Shown: piece after piece, positions 33,401 through 41,359 of the stretch
Layout: each line of letters begins with the position of its first letter
Position numbering within the stretch: the stretch's first letter is position 1
Source of the DNA: Streptomyces clavifer
Lineage (GTDB): Bacteria > Actinomycetota > Actinomycetes > Streptomycetales > Streptomycetaceae
Direction: 5' to 3'
Length of the DNA: 64,000 nucleotides
Assembly: GCA_014651175.1 (NCBI GenBank)
Contig: BMWJ01000004.1
Location: 124,001-188,000 of the forward strand
Position numbers and translations under genes: made by a program
Notes under the pieces: model-generated
The model's database searches: none
What the model was told of the DNA's origin: nothing
Seen by the model: the letters and a program-made list of their open reading frames with translations, nothing else

Positions 33401-35133
33401 ATCCGTGTGCTGAGCCTGTGGTCCGGCTGTGAGTGCGCCGGGTGGCCGGACGCGGGGGTGCCGGGGAGGGCGGACGCGGGGGCACCGGGGAGAGCGGGCC
33501 CGGGGGTGCCGGGCGGGCTGTCCACGGGGGTGCCCGCGATGTCGCCGGCCGGGCCGCCCTCGTACACCGAGTCCGCCGGGAGATGGACGGCGAACACCGT
33601 GTTCCCCGGCACCGAGCGCACCTCGGCCAGCCCGCCGTGCGTGGTGGCGACGGCCTGCACGATGGCGAGGCCCAGCCCCGTCGACCCGGCGTGCCGGGAG
33701 CGTGAGGCGTCCCCGCGTGCGAACCGCTCGAAGACGTGCGGCAGCAGCTCGGCGGGAATGCCGGGCCCGTCGTCCTGCACCTCCAGGGTCACCCGGGGCA
33801 GGTCCTTGCGCGCCTCCCGCACCCGCACCGTGACCGTCGTCCCGGGCGGGGTGTGCGTACGGGCGTTGGCCAGCAGGTTGACCAGCACCTGCTGGATCCT
33901 CGGCGGGTCGGCGAGGACGGTCGCGGGCACGTCGGGCAGTTCCAGCCGCCAGTGGTGCGTGGGCCCGGGCTCCGCCCCGGACGCGGTCCGTCCCGCGGCC
34001 TGTGCGTCGCTCACCGCGTCGATGACGAGCGGTGACAGATCGGTGCTCTCGTACGAGAGCGGGCGTCCGGCGTCGAGCCGGGCCAGGAGCAGGAGGTCCT
34101 CGACCATGCCCGTCATCCGTTCCGCCTCGGACTCGATCCGTCCCAGGGCGTGCCGGGTATCGGGTCCGGCGTGCTCACGGCCGCGCCGGGTCAGTTCCGC
34201 GTACCCGCGGATCGAGGCGAGCGGGGTCCGCAGCTCATGGCTCGCGTCCGCGACGAACTGCCGTACCCGCATCTCGCTCTTCTGGCGCGCGTCCAGGGCC
34301 GAACCGACGTGGCCCAGCATCCGGTTGAGAGCCGCGCCGACCTGGCCGACCTCGGTACGCGGATCGGCCTCGGCGCCGGGGACCCGTTCGAACAGGGAGA
34401 CCTCGCCGCTGTGCAGCGGGAGTTCGGAGACCCGGGTCGCGGTGGCGGCCACCCGGCGCAGGGGGCGCAGGGCGACGCCGACCATCGCCGCACCCGCTAT
34501 CCCGGCGGCGATGAGGCCCGCCGCGGTGACACAGACCTCGACGACGATCAGGGCGGTGAGGGCGCCGCTCACCTCGGTGGTAGGGATGCCCACGAGGACG
34601 GTCGAACCGTCGCTCCTGGGGACGGCCTCCACGCGGTAGCCGCCGAGTCCGGGCAGGTCGACGTCGTGCGCCTCGCCGTCCGCGGGTACTCCGGCCGCCT
34701 CCAGGGCGCGCTCCTGGGAGCCCGTCAGCGGCTCCACGGTCGGCTGCGCGTCCTGCTCACTGCTCTTCTTCACGATCTGCGAAGAGGTGACGGAACCGTC
34801 CGCGGACACCGCGCCGAACGTCTTGAAGGGCTGGCCGCCGCCCATGCCGACGAAGTCGAGCGGGTCCCTGTTCTGCAGTCCGCCCGGAGCCGGCGCCCCG
34901 GCGGGCGGGCGGTTGTCGGCCCGCTTCGCGATGTCGGTCAGCTGGGCGTCCAGCTTTCCGTACATGTAGCTGTGGAAGGCGATGGCGGTGACCGAACCGA
35001 TCACGGCCGCGACGACGGCGATCAGCGACACCGCGTACACGACCAGCCGGGTCCGCAGGGTCCACGGCCGCCGCGCCCTCTTCCGCTTCCTGCTCACAGA
35101 CGCACTCCCGGAGTCGGTCGCCGGGCTACTCAC
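33397..35133 (-). CDS. Sensor histidine kinase
   Basis: A 578-residue membrane kinase. There are two helices (about 25-52 and 186-215) around an extracytoplasmic sensor of about 130 residues, then HAMP (RPLRRVAATATRVSEL). The HisKA H-box is FVADASHELRTPLASIRGYA. The HATPase boxes are VLVNLLANARTHT (N), VQDDGPGIPAELLPHVFERF (G1/F) and GSTGLGLAIVQAVATTHGG (G2). A Pro/Ala-rich tail of about 60 residues follows. All catalytic motifs are intact. GTG 35133 overlaps the response regulator stop by 8 nt, and the stop overlaps the GT2 start, so the operon is translationally coupled throughout. The signal is unknown, probably envelope-related given the targets. Confidence 0.93.
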   Translation of the reverse strand: MSSPATDSGSASVSRKRKRARRPWTLRTRLVVYAVSLIAVVAAVIGSVTAIAFHSYMYGKLDAQLTDIAKRADNRPPAGAPAPGGLQNRDPLDFVGMGGGQPFKTFGAVSADGSVTSSQIVKKSSEQDAQPTVEPLTGSQERALEAAGVPADGEAHDVDLPGLGGYRVEAVPRSDGSTVLVGIPTTEVSGALTALIVVEVCVTAAGLIAAGIAGAAMVGVALRPLRRVAATATRVSELPLHSGEVSLFERVPGAEADPRTEVGQVGAALNRMLGHVGSALDARQKSEMRVRQFVADASHELRTPLASIRGYAELTRRGREHAGPDTRHALGRIESEAERMTGMVEDLLLLARLDAGRPLSYESTDLSPLVIDAVSDAQAAGRTASGAEPGPTHHWRLELPDVPATVLADPPRIQQVLVNLLANARTHTPPGTTVTVRVREARKDLPRVTLEVQDDGPGIPAELLPHVFERFARGDASRSRHAGSTGLGLAIVQAVATTHGGLAEVRSVPGNTVFAVHLPADSVYEGGPAGDIAGTPVDSPPGTPGPALPGAPASALPGTPASGHPAHSQPDHRLSTRM

Positions 35134-35863
35134 CGGGCTTGATCAGGTATCCCGCCCCGCGCCGGGTGTGGATCATCGGGGTGCGCCCCGCGTCGATCTT
35201 CTTGCGCAGGTACGAGATGTAGAGCTCGACGACGTTGGCCTGGCCGCCGAAGTCGTAGTTCCACACACGGTCCAGGATCTGGGCCTTGCTGAGCACCCGG
35301 CGCGGGTTGCGCATCAGGAAGCGCAGCAGTTCGAACTCGGTCGCGGTGAGGTGGATGGAGTCGTCGCCCCGGCTCACCTCGTGACTGTCCTCGTCGAGCA
35401 CCAGGTCTCCGACGCTGAGCGTCGACTCACTGCGCACCGAGGCCGTGCCCGAGCGGCGGATCAGCCCGCGCAGCCGCGCCACGACCTCCTCCAGGCTGAA
35501 CGGCTTGGTGACGTAGTCGTCGCCGCCCGCCGTGAGCCCGGCGATCCTGTCCTCCACCGAGTCCCGCGCCGTCAGGAACAGCACGGGCACGTCGGAGAGG
35601 TCCCGGCGCAGCCGGCCGAGCACGGCGAGCCCGTCCATGTCGGGCAGCATCACGTCGAGGACCACCGCGTCGGGGCGGAAGTCACGGGCCGTGCGCAGCG
35701 CACCGGCCCCGTCTCCGGCGCTGCGCACGTCCCATCCCTCGTACCGCAGGGCCATGGAGAGCAGCTCGGCAAGCGGAGCCTCGTCGTCCACGACCAGTAC
35801 GCGGACGGGGCTGCGGTCCGGCCTGAGCAGTTCGGTACGCCCCTGGGGCGAGGTCGTCGTCAT
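35126..35863 (-). CDS. OmpR/PhoB-type response regulator
   Basis: A 245-residue two-domain regulator. The receiver has D26-D27 (VRVLVVDDEAPLAELLSMAL), phospho-acceptor D70 (AVVLDVMLPDMDG) and K120 (GGDDYVTKPFSLEEVVARLR). The C-terminal winged helix reads LTATEFELLRFLMRNPRRVL, ANVVELYISYLRKKIDAG, IHTRRGAGYLI. It is the first gene of the four-gene operon with the kinase, GT2-GtrA and GT39. It faces away from the repeat-bearing 3' end of the amidohydrolase gene, which also runs on the minus strand. Confidence 0.95.
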   Translation of the reverse strand: MTTTSPQGRTELLRPDRSPVRVLVVDDEAPLAELLSMALRYEGWDVRSAGDGAGALRTARDFRPDAVVLDVMLPDMDGLAVLGRLRRDLSDVPVLFLTARDSVEDRIAGLTAGGDDYVTKPFSLEEVVARLRGLIRRSGTASVRSESTLSVGDLVLDEDSHEVSRGDDSIHLTATEFELLRFLMRNPRRVLSKAQILDRVWNYDFGGQANVVELYISYLRKKIDAGRTPMIHTRRGAGYLIKPGE

Positions 35864-35962
35864 GGCTCCCAGCCTGTGAGACGGCCGTGAGAGGTTCCTT
35901 TCCCCTACCTGTGAATCACCTGAGAATTGCGAGCGTCGCCGGCGGCGCGCCGGCCTGCCGCC

Positions 35963-36020
35963 GCCTCACCGGAACAGCGCGCGCTGGCGCCACGCACCAC
36001 GCCTCACCGGAACAGCGCGC
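35963..36020. repeat. Direct repeat duplicating the 3' end of the amidohydrolase gene
   Basis: GCCTCACCGGAACAGCGCGC occurs at 35963-35982 and again at 36001-36020, a 38-bp period. The right copy contains the last codons and stop (ALFR, TGA) of the amidohydrolase gene on the minus strand; the left copy is a spare end with the same stop. Confidence 0.85.
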
Positions 36021-36909
36021 TCGCGTTCCCGTGGCAGACGGCCCGCAGCCAGGCGTCGCCCAGCCCCAGCCGCTCCAGCGCGTGCAGCTGGTGGGCGTAC
36101 GGGTACGGGATGTTCGGGAAGTCCGTGCCCAGCAGGATCCGCTCACCCAGGTCCGCGAGCCGGCCGCGCTCCGCCGCCGGGAACGGTGTGAGGTCCTCGG
36201 CGAAGTCCGTGAACGCCATCGTCGTGTCGAGGCGCACCTCCGGGTACGCCGCCGCCAGCGCCAGGAATTCCGCGTACTCCGGCATCCCCATGTGCGCCAC
36301 CACCAGCCGCAGCCGCGGATGGCGCGAGAGCAACCGCCCGATCGGCCCGGGTCCGGTGTACGCGCCCGGGACGGGACCGGAGCCGCAGTGGGTCACCACC
36401 GGGACGCCGGCCTCCGCCAGGAGCCCCCAGACGGGCTCCAGCAGGGGGTCGTTCGGGTCGTAGGCACCGACCTGGAGGTGTGACTTGAAGACGCGGGCCC
36501 CCGACTCGACCGCCTCGCGCACGTAGTCCGCCACGCCCTCCTCCGGGAAGAAGGTGGCCGTGTGCAGGCAGTCCGGCACCCGGTCCGCGAAACCGGCCGC
36601 CCAGCCGTTCAGCCAGGCCGCCATCCCGGCCTTGTGCGGGTACAGCATCGAGGTGAACCGGAGCACACCGAAGGAGCGCAGCAGGGCAAGGCGTTCCTCC
36701 TCGTCGTGCCGGTAGGTGATCGGCCACTCCAGGCCGGTCAGCGGGCCGGCCGCGTCGAAGTAGGCCCACACCTTGCGGAGCACCGGCTCCGGCATGAAGT
36801 GCGTGTGGACGTCGATGATCCCGGGCAGTCCGAGCCGCTGCCAGAACCGCACGACCTCGTCACGGCCGTCGTCGTCACGGCCGTCGCCGCCGTCACTCAC
36901 CCGCCCCAC
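36004..36909 (-). CDS. Amidohydrolase_2 family metal-dependent hydrolase
   Basis: A 301-residue TIM-barrel enzyme. The metal motif is GIIDVHTHFMPEPVLRKVWA (HxH). Further ligands are expected in ARVFKSHLQVGAYDPNDPLL (Lys, His), VPVVTHCGSGPVPGAYTGPG (His), LRLVVAHMGMPEY (His) and LLGTDFPNIPYPYAHQ (Asp). The family includes decarboxylases of ACMSD type as well as hydrolases; the substrate is not clear. GTG 36909 and GTG 36900 are both possible starts. It ends within a directly repeated segment. Its neighbour 56 nt upstream is the DUF2797 gene on the same strand. Confidence 0.88.
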   Translation of the reverse strand: MGRVSDGGDGRDDDGRDEVVRFWQRLGLPGIIDVHTHFMPEPVLRKVWAYFDAAGPLTGLEWPITYRHDEEERLALLRSFGVLRFTSMLYPHKAGMAAWLNGWAAGFADRVPDCLHTATFFPEEGVADYVREAVESGARVFKSHLQVGAYDPNDPLLEPVWGLLAEAGVPVVTHCGSGPVPGAYTGPGPIGRLLSRHPRLRLVVAHMGMPEYAEFLALAAAYPEVRLDTTMAFTDFAEDLTPFPAAERGRLADLGERILLGTDFPNIPYPYAHQLHALERLGLGDAWLRAVCHGNASALFR

Positions 36910-36965
36910 CCGCCTCGTCCGTCACGTCCGTCGCTTCCCCCGGTGACCCGGGTCCCGCGACGATC

Positions 36966-37865
36966 TCAGAACAGCCCGTCCTGCACCCCGCCGCCCCCCG
37001 CGGCGGTGACCGGAACGCTCAGCACGGCCCGCGCGTCGCCCCCGACCAGATCCCAGCCGGTGATCAGCCGCGTGTCCAGCACGACGAAGCCGTCCGCCGC
37101 GGTCTCCAGATGCAGATCGGGCCCGGCCGCCGCCACCAGGCGCCCACCCACCGCGCCGCCGTCCGCAAGCCCCGTCACCACGCGGCCCGACACCGCACCC
37201 GCCGACGCTCCCACGGTGTCGAGCCCGAACGCCCCGGCATGGTCGACGGCTTCGAACGGCAGCCGTTCCAGCGTCTCCGGCCACCCGGAGCCCTCCAGCG
37301 CCACGGCCCGGCGGTACAGCCCCTCCACCTCGGCGGCACGCTCGACCACCCCCGGCAGCTCGCCCCGCACGGCGCGCTTGCGTGCGTACGGAATCCGGTC
37401 GGGCACCCCGAGCGCCGAGCGCAGCACCTCCTCCGTACGCCGCGCGGCCATCAGGGGCCCGCGTCCCAGCCAGGTGAAGACCACGGCTCCCTGCTCCCGC
37501 AGCCGGGCCGCTTCCCGGGACTCGCGAGTGATCCCGACCTTGACCATCCCGGGCCCGAACCAGGCGAGGTACACCCGGTACGGCCGGGGGTCGTCGGCGA
37601 TCGTGTCCGCGGCCACCGAGTGCGCCCGGTCAAGCCGCGCGCACTCCGGGCAGCGCGCCCCCGTGGTCCGCACCGGCACCACGGCCGCGATCGGGCACGG
37701 ATTGCCCCGCGCCCCCGTACAGCGCCGCTCGCCCTCCGCCCGGAACCCGAGCTCCTTGCCGTACGCCAGGACGCTCATGCGCCCCCGCCCGGCCCCGTCG
37801 CTCCGCCGCCATCCCAGGACGGGCCCGTCGTGGGGCCAGCTCAGCCCGGTGCTCTGCCAGCCCAT
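36966..37865 (-). CDS. DUF2797 family protein
   Basis: A 299-residue protein. A Cys cluster (RRCTGARGNPCPIAAVVPVR, GARCPECARLDRAHSVAA) suggests a bound zinc. A GIY-YIG-like segment follows (PYRVYLAWFGPGMVKVGITR, ARLREQGAVVFTWLGRGPL), then an alpha-rich half (AARRTEEVLRSALGVPDRIP). The VKVGIT element is typical of GIY-YIG folds, though a nuclease activity is not shown for this family. ATG 37865 has GGGAGTGG upstream. Function unknown. Confidence 0.85.
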   Translation of the reverse strand: MGWQSTGLSWPHDGPVLGWRRSDGAGRGRMSVLAYGKELGFRAEGERRCTGARGNPCPIAAVVPVRTTGARCPECARLDRAHSVAADTIADDPRPYRVYLAWFGPGMVKVGITRESREAARLREQGAVVFTWLGRGPLMAARRTEEVLRSALGVPDRIPYARKRAVRGELPGVVERAAEVEGLYRRAVALEGSGWPETLERLPFEAVDHAGAFGLDTVGASAGAVSGRVVTGLADGGAVGGRLVAAAGPDLHLETAADGFVVLDTRLITGWDLVGGDARAVLSVPVTAAGGGGVQDGLF

Positions 37866-37965
37866 GCGCCCACTCCCGGCTCTTCGTCGGCCGGACGGCC
37901 GGCGGGGCCGGTCGCGCGCCGAAGGGCGGTCGCCTCCGCGGCGTTCGCCGGGAAGCCCACCGGCC

Positions 37966-39015
37966 TCATTGTCGTCGACGGCCTCGGCGGGCCGCCGGCT
38001 CATCGGGCCGGGGCGGGGTGGCGGGCACCCCGGACGCTGCGTCGGCGAAGCGGCGCGCCAGGTGCGCGAAGGCGTCCCTGAGCTCGGCAGGCCCGACGAC
38101 CTCGATGGCGGCGTCGAACCTGCCGACGGCGGCGGCCAGGGCGGGCCAGGACCACGAGCTCATGACGACCCGGCAGCGGTCCGGGCCGATCGCCTCGACG
38201 AACGCGTCGCCGGCGTAACGGGACACCTCGGCAGCGGGCAGACCGAGGACGACCTCGCCCCGGCACGGCCAGTTGCCCGCTCCGTCGGAGCCCCTGAACC
38301 TGCTGACGACGAACGCGGCCACATCCCCGCCGGGCAGCTCGCGCGGCGTGAAGCGGGGCCCTGTCGGGGTGCGCGGGGTGATCCGGTCCACGCGGAAGGT
38401 GCGCCAGTCCTCGCGGTCGAGGTCCCAGGAGACGAGGTACCAGCGCCCGCCCCGGGTGACGAGGTGGTGGGGCTCCACCCGGCGCGGCGGCACCACCGCG
38501 CGCTCGTCACCGGCTTCCGGAGGGGACGCGGAAGGGTAGTCGAAGCGCAGCACCTCGCGGGCGTGGACGGCGGTGCTCAGCGCCATGAGCACGCCGCTGT
38601 CGGCCTGGGTCTCCGGCCGGACCGCGGCCCGTTCGACGGCGGTGACCCGGAGGGTGTCGATACGGCGGCGGAGCCGTGCGGGCATGACCTGCCGGACGGT
38701 GTGCAGGGCGCGCGCCGCATCCTCCTCGATGCCGGCTCCGGTGGTGACGGCGATCTGCAGCGCGACGGCGAGGGCGACGGCCTGCTGGTCGTCGAAGAGG
38801 AGCGGGGGCAGTTCCGTGCCGGCGTCGAGCCGGTACCCGCCGTCGGGCCCCTTGGAGGCCACGACGGGGTACCCGAGCTCGCGTAGGCGGTCGACATCGC
38901 GCCGCACGGTGCGCGGGCTGACGTCGAGCCGGTCCGCGAGGAGCGCGCCGGGCCAGTCCCGACGCGCCTGGAGCAACGAGAGCAGCGACAGCAGCCGCGC
39001 CGAGGTCTTCAGCAC
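37966..39015 (-). CDS. WYL-domain (YafY-type) transcriptional regulator
   Basis: A 349-residue regulator. The N-terminal HTH_11 reads TSARLLSLLSLLQARRDWPG, LLADRLDVSPRTVRRDVDRL. The WYL domain (about 145-240) has VEPHHLVTRGGRWYLVSWDL and DREDWRTFRVDRITPRTPTG. The C-terminal WCX extension ends near residue 330. Such proteins sense small molecules or nucleotides. GTG 39015 is chosen for the family start (VLKTSARLL). It is divergent from the DinB gene by 100 nt, a common pairing, so DinB is the likely target. Confidence 0.9.
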   Translation of the reverse strand: MLKTSARLLSLLSLLQARRDWPGALLADRLDVSPRTVRRDVDRLRELGYPVVASKGPDGGYRLDAGTELPPLLFDDQQAVALAVALQIAVTTGAGIEEDAARALHTVRQVMPARLRRRIDTLRVTAVERAAVRPETQADSGVLMALSTAVHAREVLRFDYPSASPPEAGDERAVVPPRRVEPHHLVTRGGRWYLVSWDLDREDWRTFRVDRITPRTPTGPRFTPRELPGGDVAAFVVSRFRGSDGAGNWPCRGEVVLGLPAAEVSRYAGDAFVEAIGPDRCRVVMSSWSWPALAAAVGRFDAAIEVVGPAELRDAFAHLARRFADAASGVPATPPRPDEPAARRGRRRQ

Positions 39016-39115
39016 GACCCCATGATGCCCGGAGAAGCGGACACACCCTGGCCGCTTCCCTTGCGAATGTTGATCCGCGCCGGACAACAGGAACGAACGG
39101 AAGAGCCCGATCACC

Positions 39116-39691
39116 GTGACCACCACCACGCTCCCCCCGACCCACGACGCCGAGCGGGCCGACCTGCTCGGCGGGCTCGCGGCCGCGCGCCACGCCCTGA
39201 CCGGCACGACGCGTGGTCTCAGCGACGAGCAGGCCGCCGCGCACCCCACGGTCAGCACGCTGTGCCTGGGCGGGCTGATCAAGCACGTCGCGTCCCTCGA
39301 GGAGGCCTGGATGCGCTTCGCGGTCGAGGGCCCCTCGGCGATGCGCTACGACCTGCCCGACGGTGTCACCTGGGAGGAACTCGCGGCCGGTACCGCCCGC
39401 GAGTTCCCGCAGTGGGCGATCGACCACGGGAACGACTTCCGGATGCTGCCCGGTGAGACGCTCGCCGGAATCCTCGCGCGCTACGAGCGGATCGCCGCCC
39501 GGAGCGAGGAGGTCATCGCCTCCGTGCCCGACCTGTCGGCCACGCACCCGCTGCCGGAGGCCCCCTGGAACGAACCGGGAGCGGTACGCAGCGTGCGCCG
39601 GGTACTGACGCACCTCATCGCCGAGACCTCCCAGCACGCCGGGCACGCGGATCTCCTGCGTGAGACGCTCGACGGCCGCACGTCGAGCTGA
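39116..39691 (+). CDS. DinB family (DUF664-like) protein
   Basis: A 191-residue four-helix bundle. Metal-ligand histidines are visible in GGLIKHVASLEEAWMRFAVE and RRVLTHLIAETSQHAGHADL, the typical DinB three-His set. In actinomycetes many such proteins are mycothiol- or other thiol-dependent transferases; which reaction this one runs cannot be told. GTG start at 39116. It is divergent from the WYL regulator. The 137-nt gap after it contains the start region of the small ORF at 39829. Confidence 0.88.
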   Translation: MTTTTLPPTHDAERADLLGGLAAARHALTGTTRGLSDEQAAAHPTVSTLCLGGLIKHVASLEEAWMRFAVEGPSAMRYDLPDGVTWEELAAGTAREFPQWAIDHGNDFRMLPGETLAGILARYERIAARSEEVIASVPDLSATHPLPEAPWNEPGAVRSVRRVLTHLIAETSQHAGHADLLRETLDGRTSS

Positions 39692-39828
39692 CCCATGACG
39701 GGGCCCGGCCCTCCCTCCGCCCGGCACCACCCCCGCCCCGCGGGGGTGGTGCCGGGCGACGGGCCGTGGGCCACCGGACTCACCAGCCACCCCGTGGCAC
39801 CCACCGAACGGAAAGGAGCGGCGTCACC

Positions 39829-39933
39829 ATGACCACGCACGATCCGATGCCGACCGGGCCCCGGCCCGGCCCCCACGGCCCCGGCACCCGGCCGACCGCA
39901 CCGGCCGGCCTCGACGAGCGTGCCGCGTCATGA
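39829..39933 (+). CDS. 34-residue leader ORF coupled to the AlkZ-like gene
   Basis: MTTHDPMPTGPRPGPHGPGT, then RPTAPAGLDERAAS and TGA. A strong GGAAAGGAG ribosome site lies 7-9 nt upstream, and the stop overlaps the next start as ATGA. The peptide is Pro-rich and unlike any family known to me. It may exist mainly to deliver ribosomes to the following gene, which lacks its own ribosome site. Confidence 0.55.
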   Translation: MTTHDPMPTGPRPGPHGPGTRPTAPAGLDERAAS

Positions 39934-41033
39934 CCCGGGGAGGCGTTCTCGACGCCAGGGCGCTCAACCGCGCGACCCTCGCCCGGCAGTTGCTGCTCGA
40001 CCGGGCCGACGTGCCGGTTCTCGACGCCGTCGCGCACCTCGGCGGTCTGCAGGCGCAGGAACCACAGGAACCGTTCGTCGGACTCTGGTCGCGACTGCGC
40101 GCGTTCGACCCGGCGACCCTCTCGGGCCTGCTGGCCGGGCGGAGTGTGGTGCGGACCCATCTCATGCGCCGTACCGTCCACCTCGTCACCGCCGACGACG
40201 CCCTGGCCTGGCGTGGCCGCCACGAAGCCATGCTGCGTCAACGGGTGCTCGGGACCTACCGCCGCGAGCTCGAAGGGGTGGACCTCGCCGAACTGGCCGC
40301 GGCGGGCAGGGCGGTCATGGCCGACGGCGAGCCGCGCACGATGACCGAGCTCGCCCGGGCGGTCGCCGGGCGCTGGCCGGATCCGGGGCCGCGCGCCCTG
40401 GGGGAGATGCTGATCGCCGCCCTCGTCCCCATGGCCCAGATGCCGCCGCGCGGCCTCTGGCGGACGAAGGCCGGGGTGCGCAACGTCCCGCTCGCGTCCT
40501 GGCTGGGCCGCGAAGTCGATCCTCCGTCCCCGGACGGCTCCGACCCCGTGGGCCAGGTGCTGGTGCGCCGCTATCTGGCGGCGTTCGGTCCCGCCGCCAC
40601 CGCCGACCTGCGCGCCTGGTGCGGGGTCGCCGGACTGCCGGCCGCGGTGGCCGCGTCACGGGAGGAGCTGGTCGCCTTCCGCGACGAGCGGGGCCGGGAA
40701 CTGCTGGACCTCCCCGACGCACCGCGCCCCGGCCCCGACGTACCGGCGCCCGTACGGTTCCTGCCGGCGTTCGACAACGTCGTCCTCGGCTACGACGACC
40801 GCACCCGGATCATCGACGACGCCCACCGCGGCCTGTCCGTCACCGGCGCCCGCTTCGTCCTGGTCGACGGCCGGGTCGCCGCGACCTGGACCGTGCAGGC
40901 CGGAACCGTGACCGTCTCGCCCCTGCACCGCCTCTCCCCGGCCGACCGCGCCCGCGTCGCCGAGGAGGGGGAGGCGCTGGCGTCGTTCCTGTCCGACGGC
41001 GAGAGCCGGCGCGTACGGCTCGACGCCTTCTGA
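39930..41033 (+). CDS. HTH_42 superfamily protein, AlkZ-like DNA glycosylase candidate
   Basis: A 367-residue protein with tandem winged helices of the HTH_42 (DUF1006/YcaQ-AlkZ) superfamily. Visible: LDAVAHLGGLQAQEPQEPFV with a Q-A-Q match to the QxQ motif that in AlkZ contacts the lesion base, RSVVRTHLMRRTVHLVTADD, YLAAFGPAATADLRAWCGVA, FLPAFDNVVLGYDDRT and SPLHRLSPADRARVAEEGEA. AlkZ removes crosslinked or alkylated bases; homologues give self-resistance in Streptomyces. Activity of this protein is inference. It is coupled to a 34-codon leader ORF. Its last codons are repeated twice downstream. Confidence 0.85.
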   Translation: MTRGGVLDARALNRATLARQLLLDRADVPVLDAVAHLGGLQAQEPQEPFVGLWSRLRAFDPATLSGLLAGRSVVRTHLMRRTVHLVTADDALAWRGRHEAMLRQRVLGTYRRELEGVDLAELAAAGRAVMADGEPRTMTELARAVAGRWPDPGPRALGEMLIAALVPMAQMPPRGLWRTKAGVRNVPLASWLGREVDPPSPDGSDPVGQVLVRRYLAAFGPAATADLRAWCGVAGLPAAVAASREELVAFRDERGRELLDLPDAPRPGPDVPAPVRFLPAFDNVVLGYDDRTRIIDDAHRGLSVTGARFVLVDGRVAATWTVQAGTVTVSPLHRLSPADRARVAEEGEALASFLSDGESRRVRLDAF

Positions 41034-41120
41034 CCGTAATCCGCGGGCCGTGTACGGCTCGACGCCTTCTGCCCCGTACTCCGCGGGCCGTGTACGGCTC
41101 GACGCCTTCTGCCCCGTACG
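41013..41120. repeat. About 40-bp tandem repeat duplicating the 3' end of the AlkZ-like gene
   Basis: GTACGGCTCGACGCCTTCTG begins at 41013, 41052 and 41092 (periods 39 and 40), each followed by CCCCGTA- and CCGCGGGCCGT-like sequence. The first copy encodes the last residues VRLDAF plus TGA; the later copies have lost the in-frame stop (TGC). From here to 41359 there is no other gene; TAGGAT at 41347-41352 could be a -10 box for the next gene. Confidence 0.9.
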
Positions 41121-41359
41121 CCCCGACCGGTCCGGCGTTCTCCCAGGGGTCGGTCTGCGCCGGGAGGGGGTGCCCCGCGGGGGCTCACGCCGTACGCGCC
41201 CTCGCTCTCGCCCCCGTACTGCCCCCGAGCGAGAGACCCGCATCGATCAGCTCACCCCTCCGGTCGGGGCCCGGCACACCGGATCGCTCCGGACAGCAGC
41301 CCCACCACGCGGTCGTACTCGGATGTGAAGCCCGGTGGAGCCGGACTAGGATCCGGGCC

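Noticed and set aside
29715-34639. Two 909-codon plus-strand frames
   Set aside because: Antisense to the GT39, GT2 and kinase genes; long only because stops are rare in GC-rich antisense frames.
36562-38886. 774-codon plus-strand frame
   Set aside because: Antisense to the amidohydrolase, DUF2797 and WYL genes.
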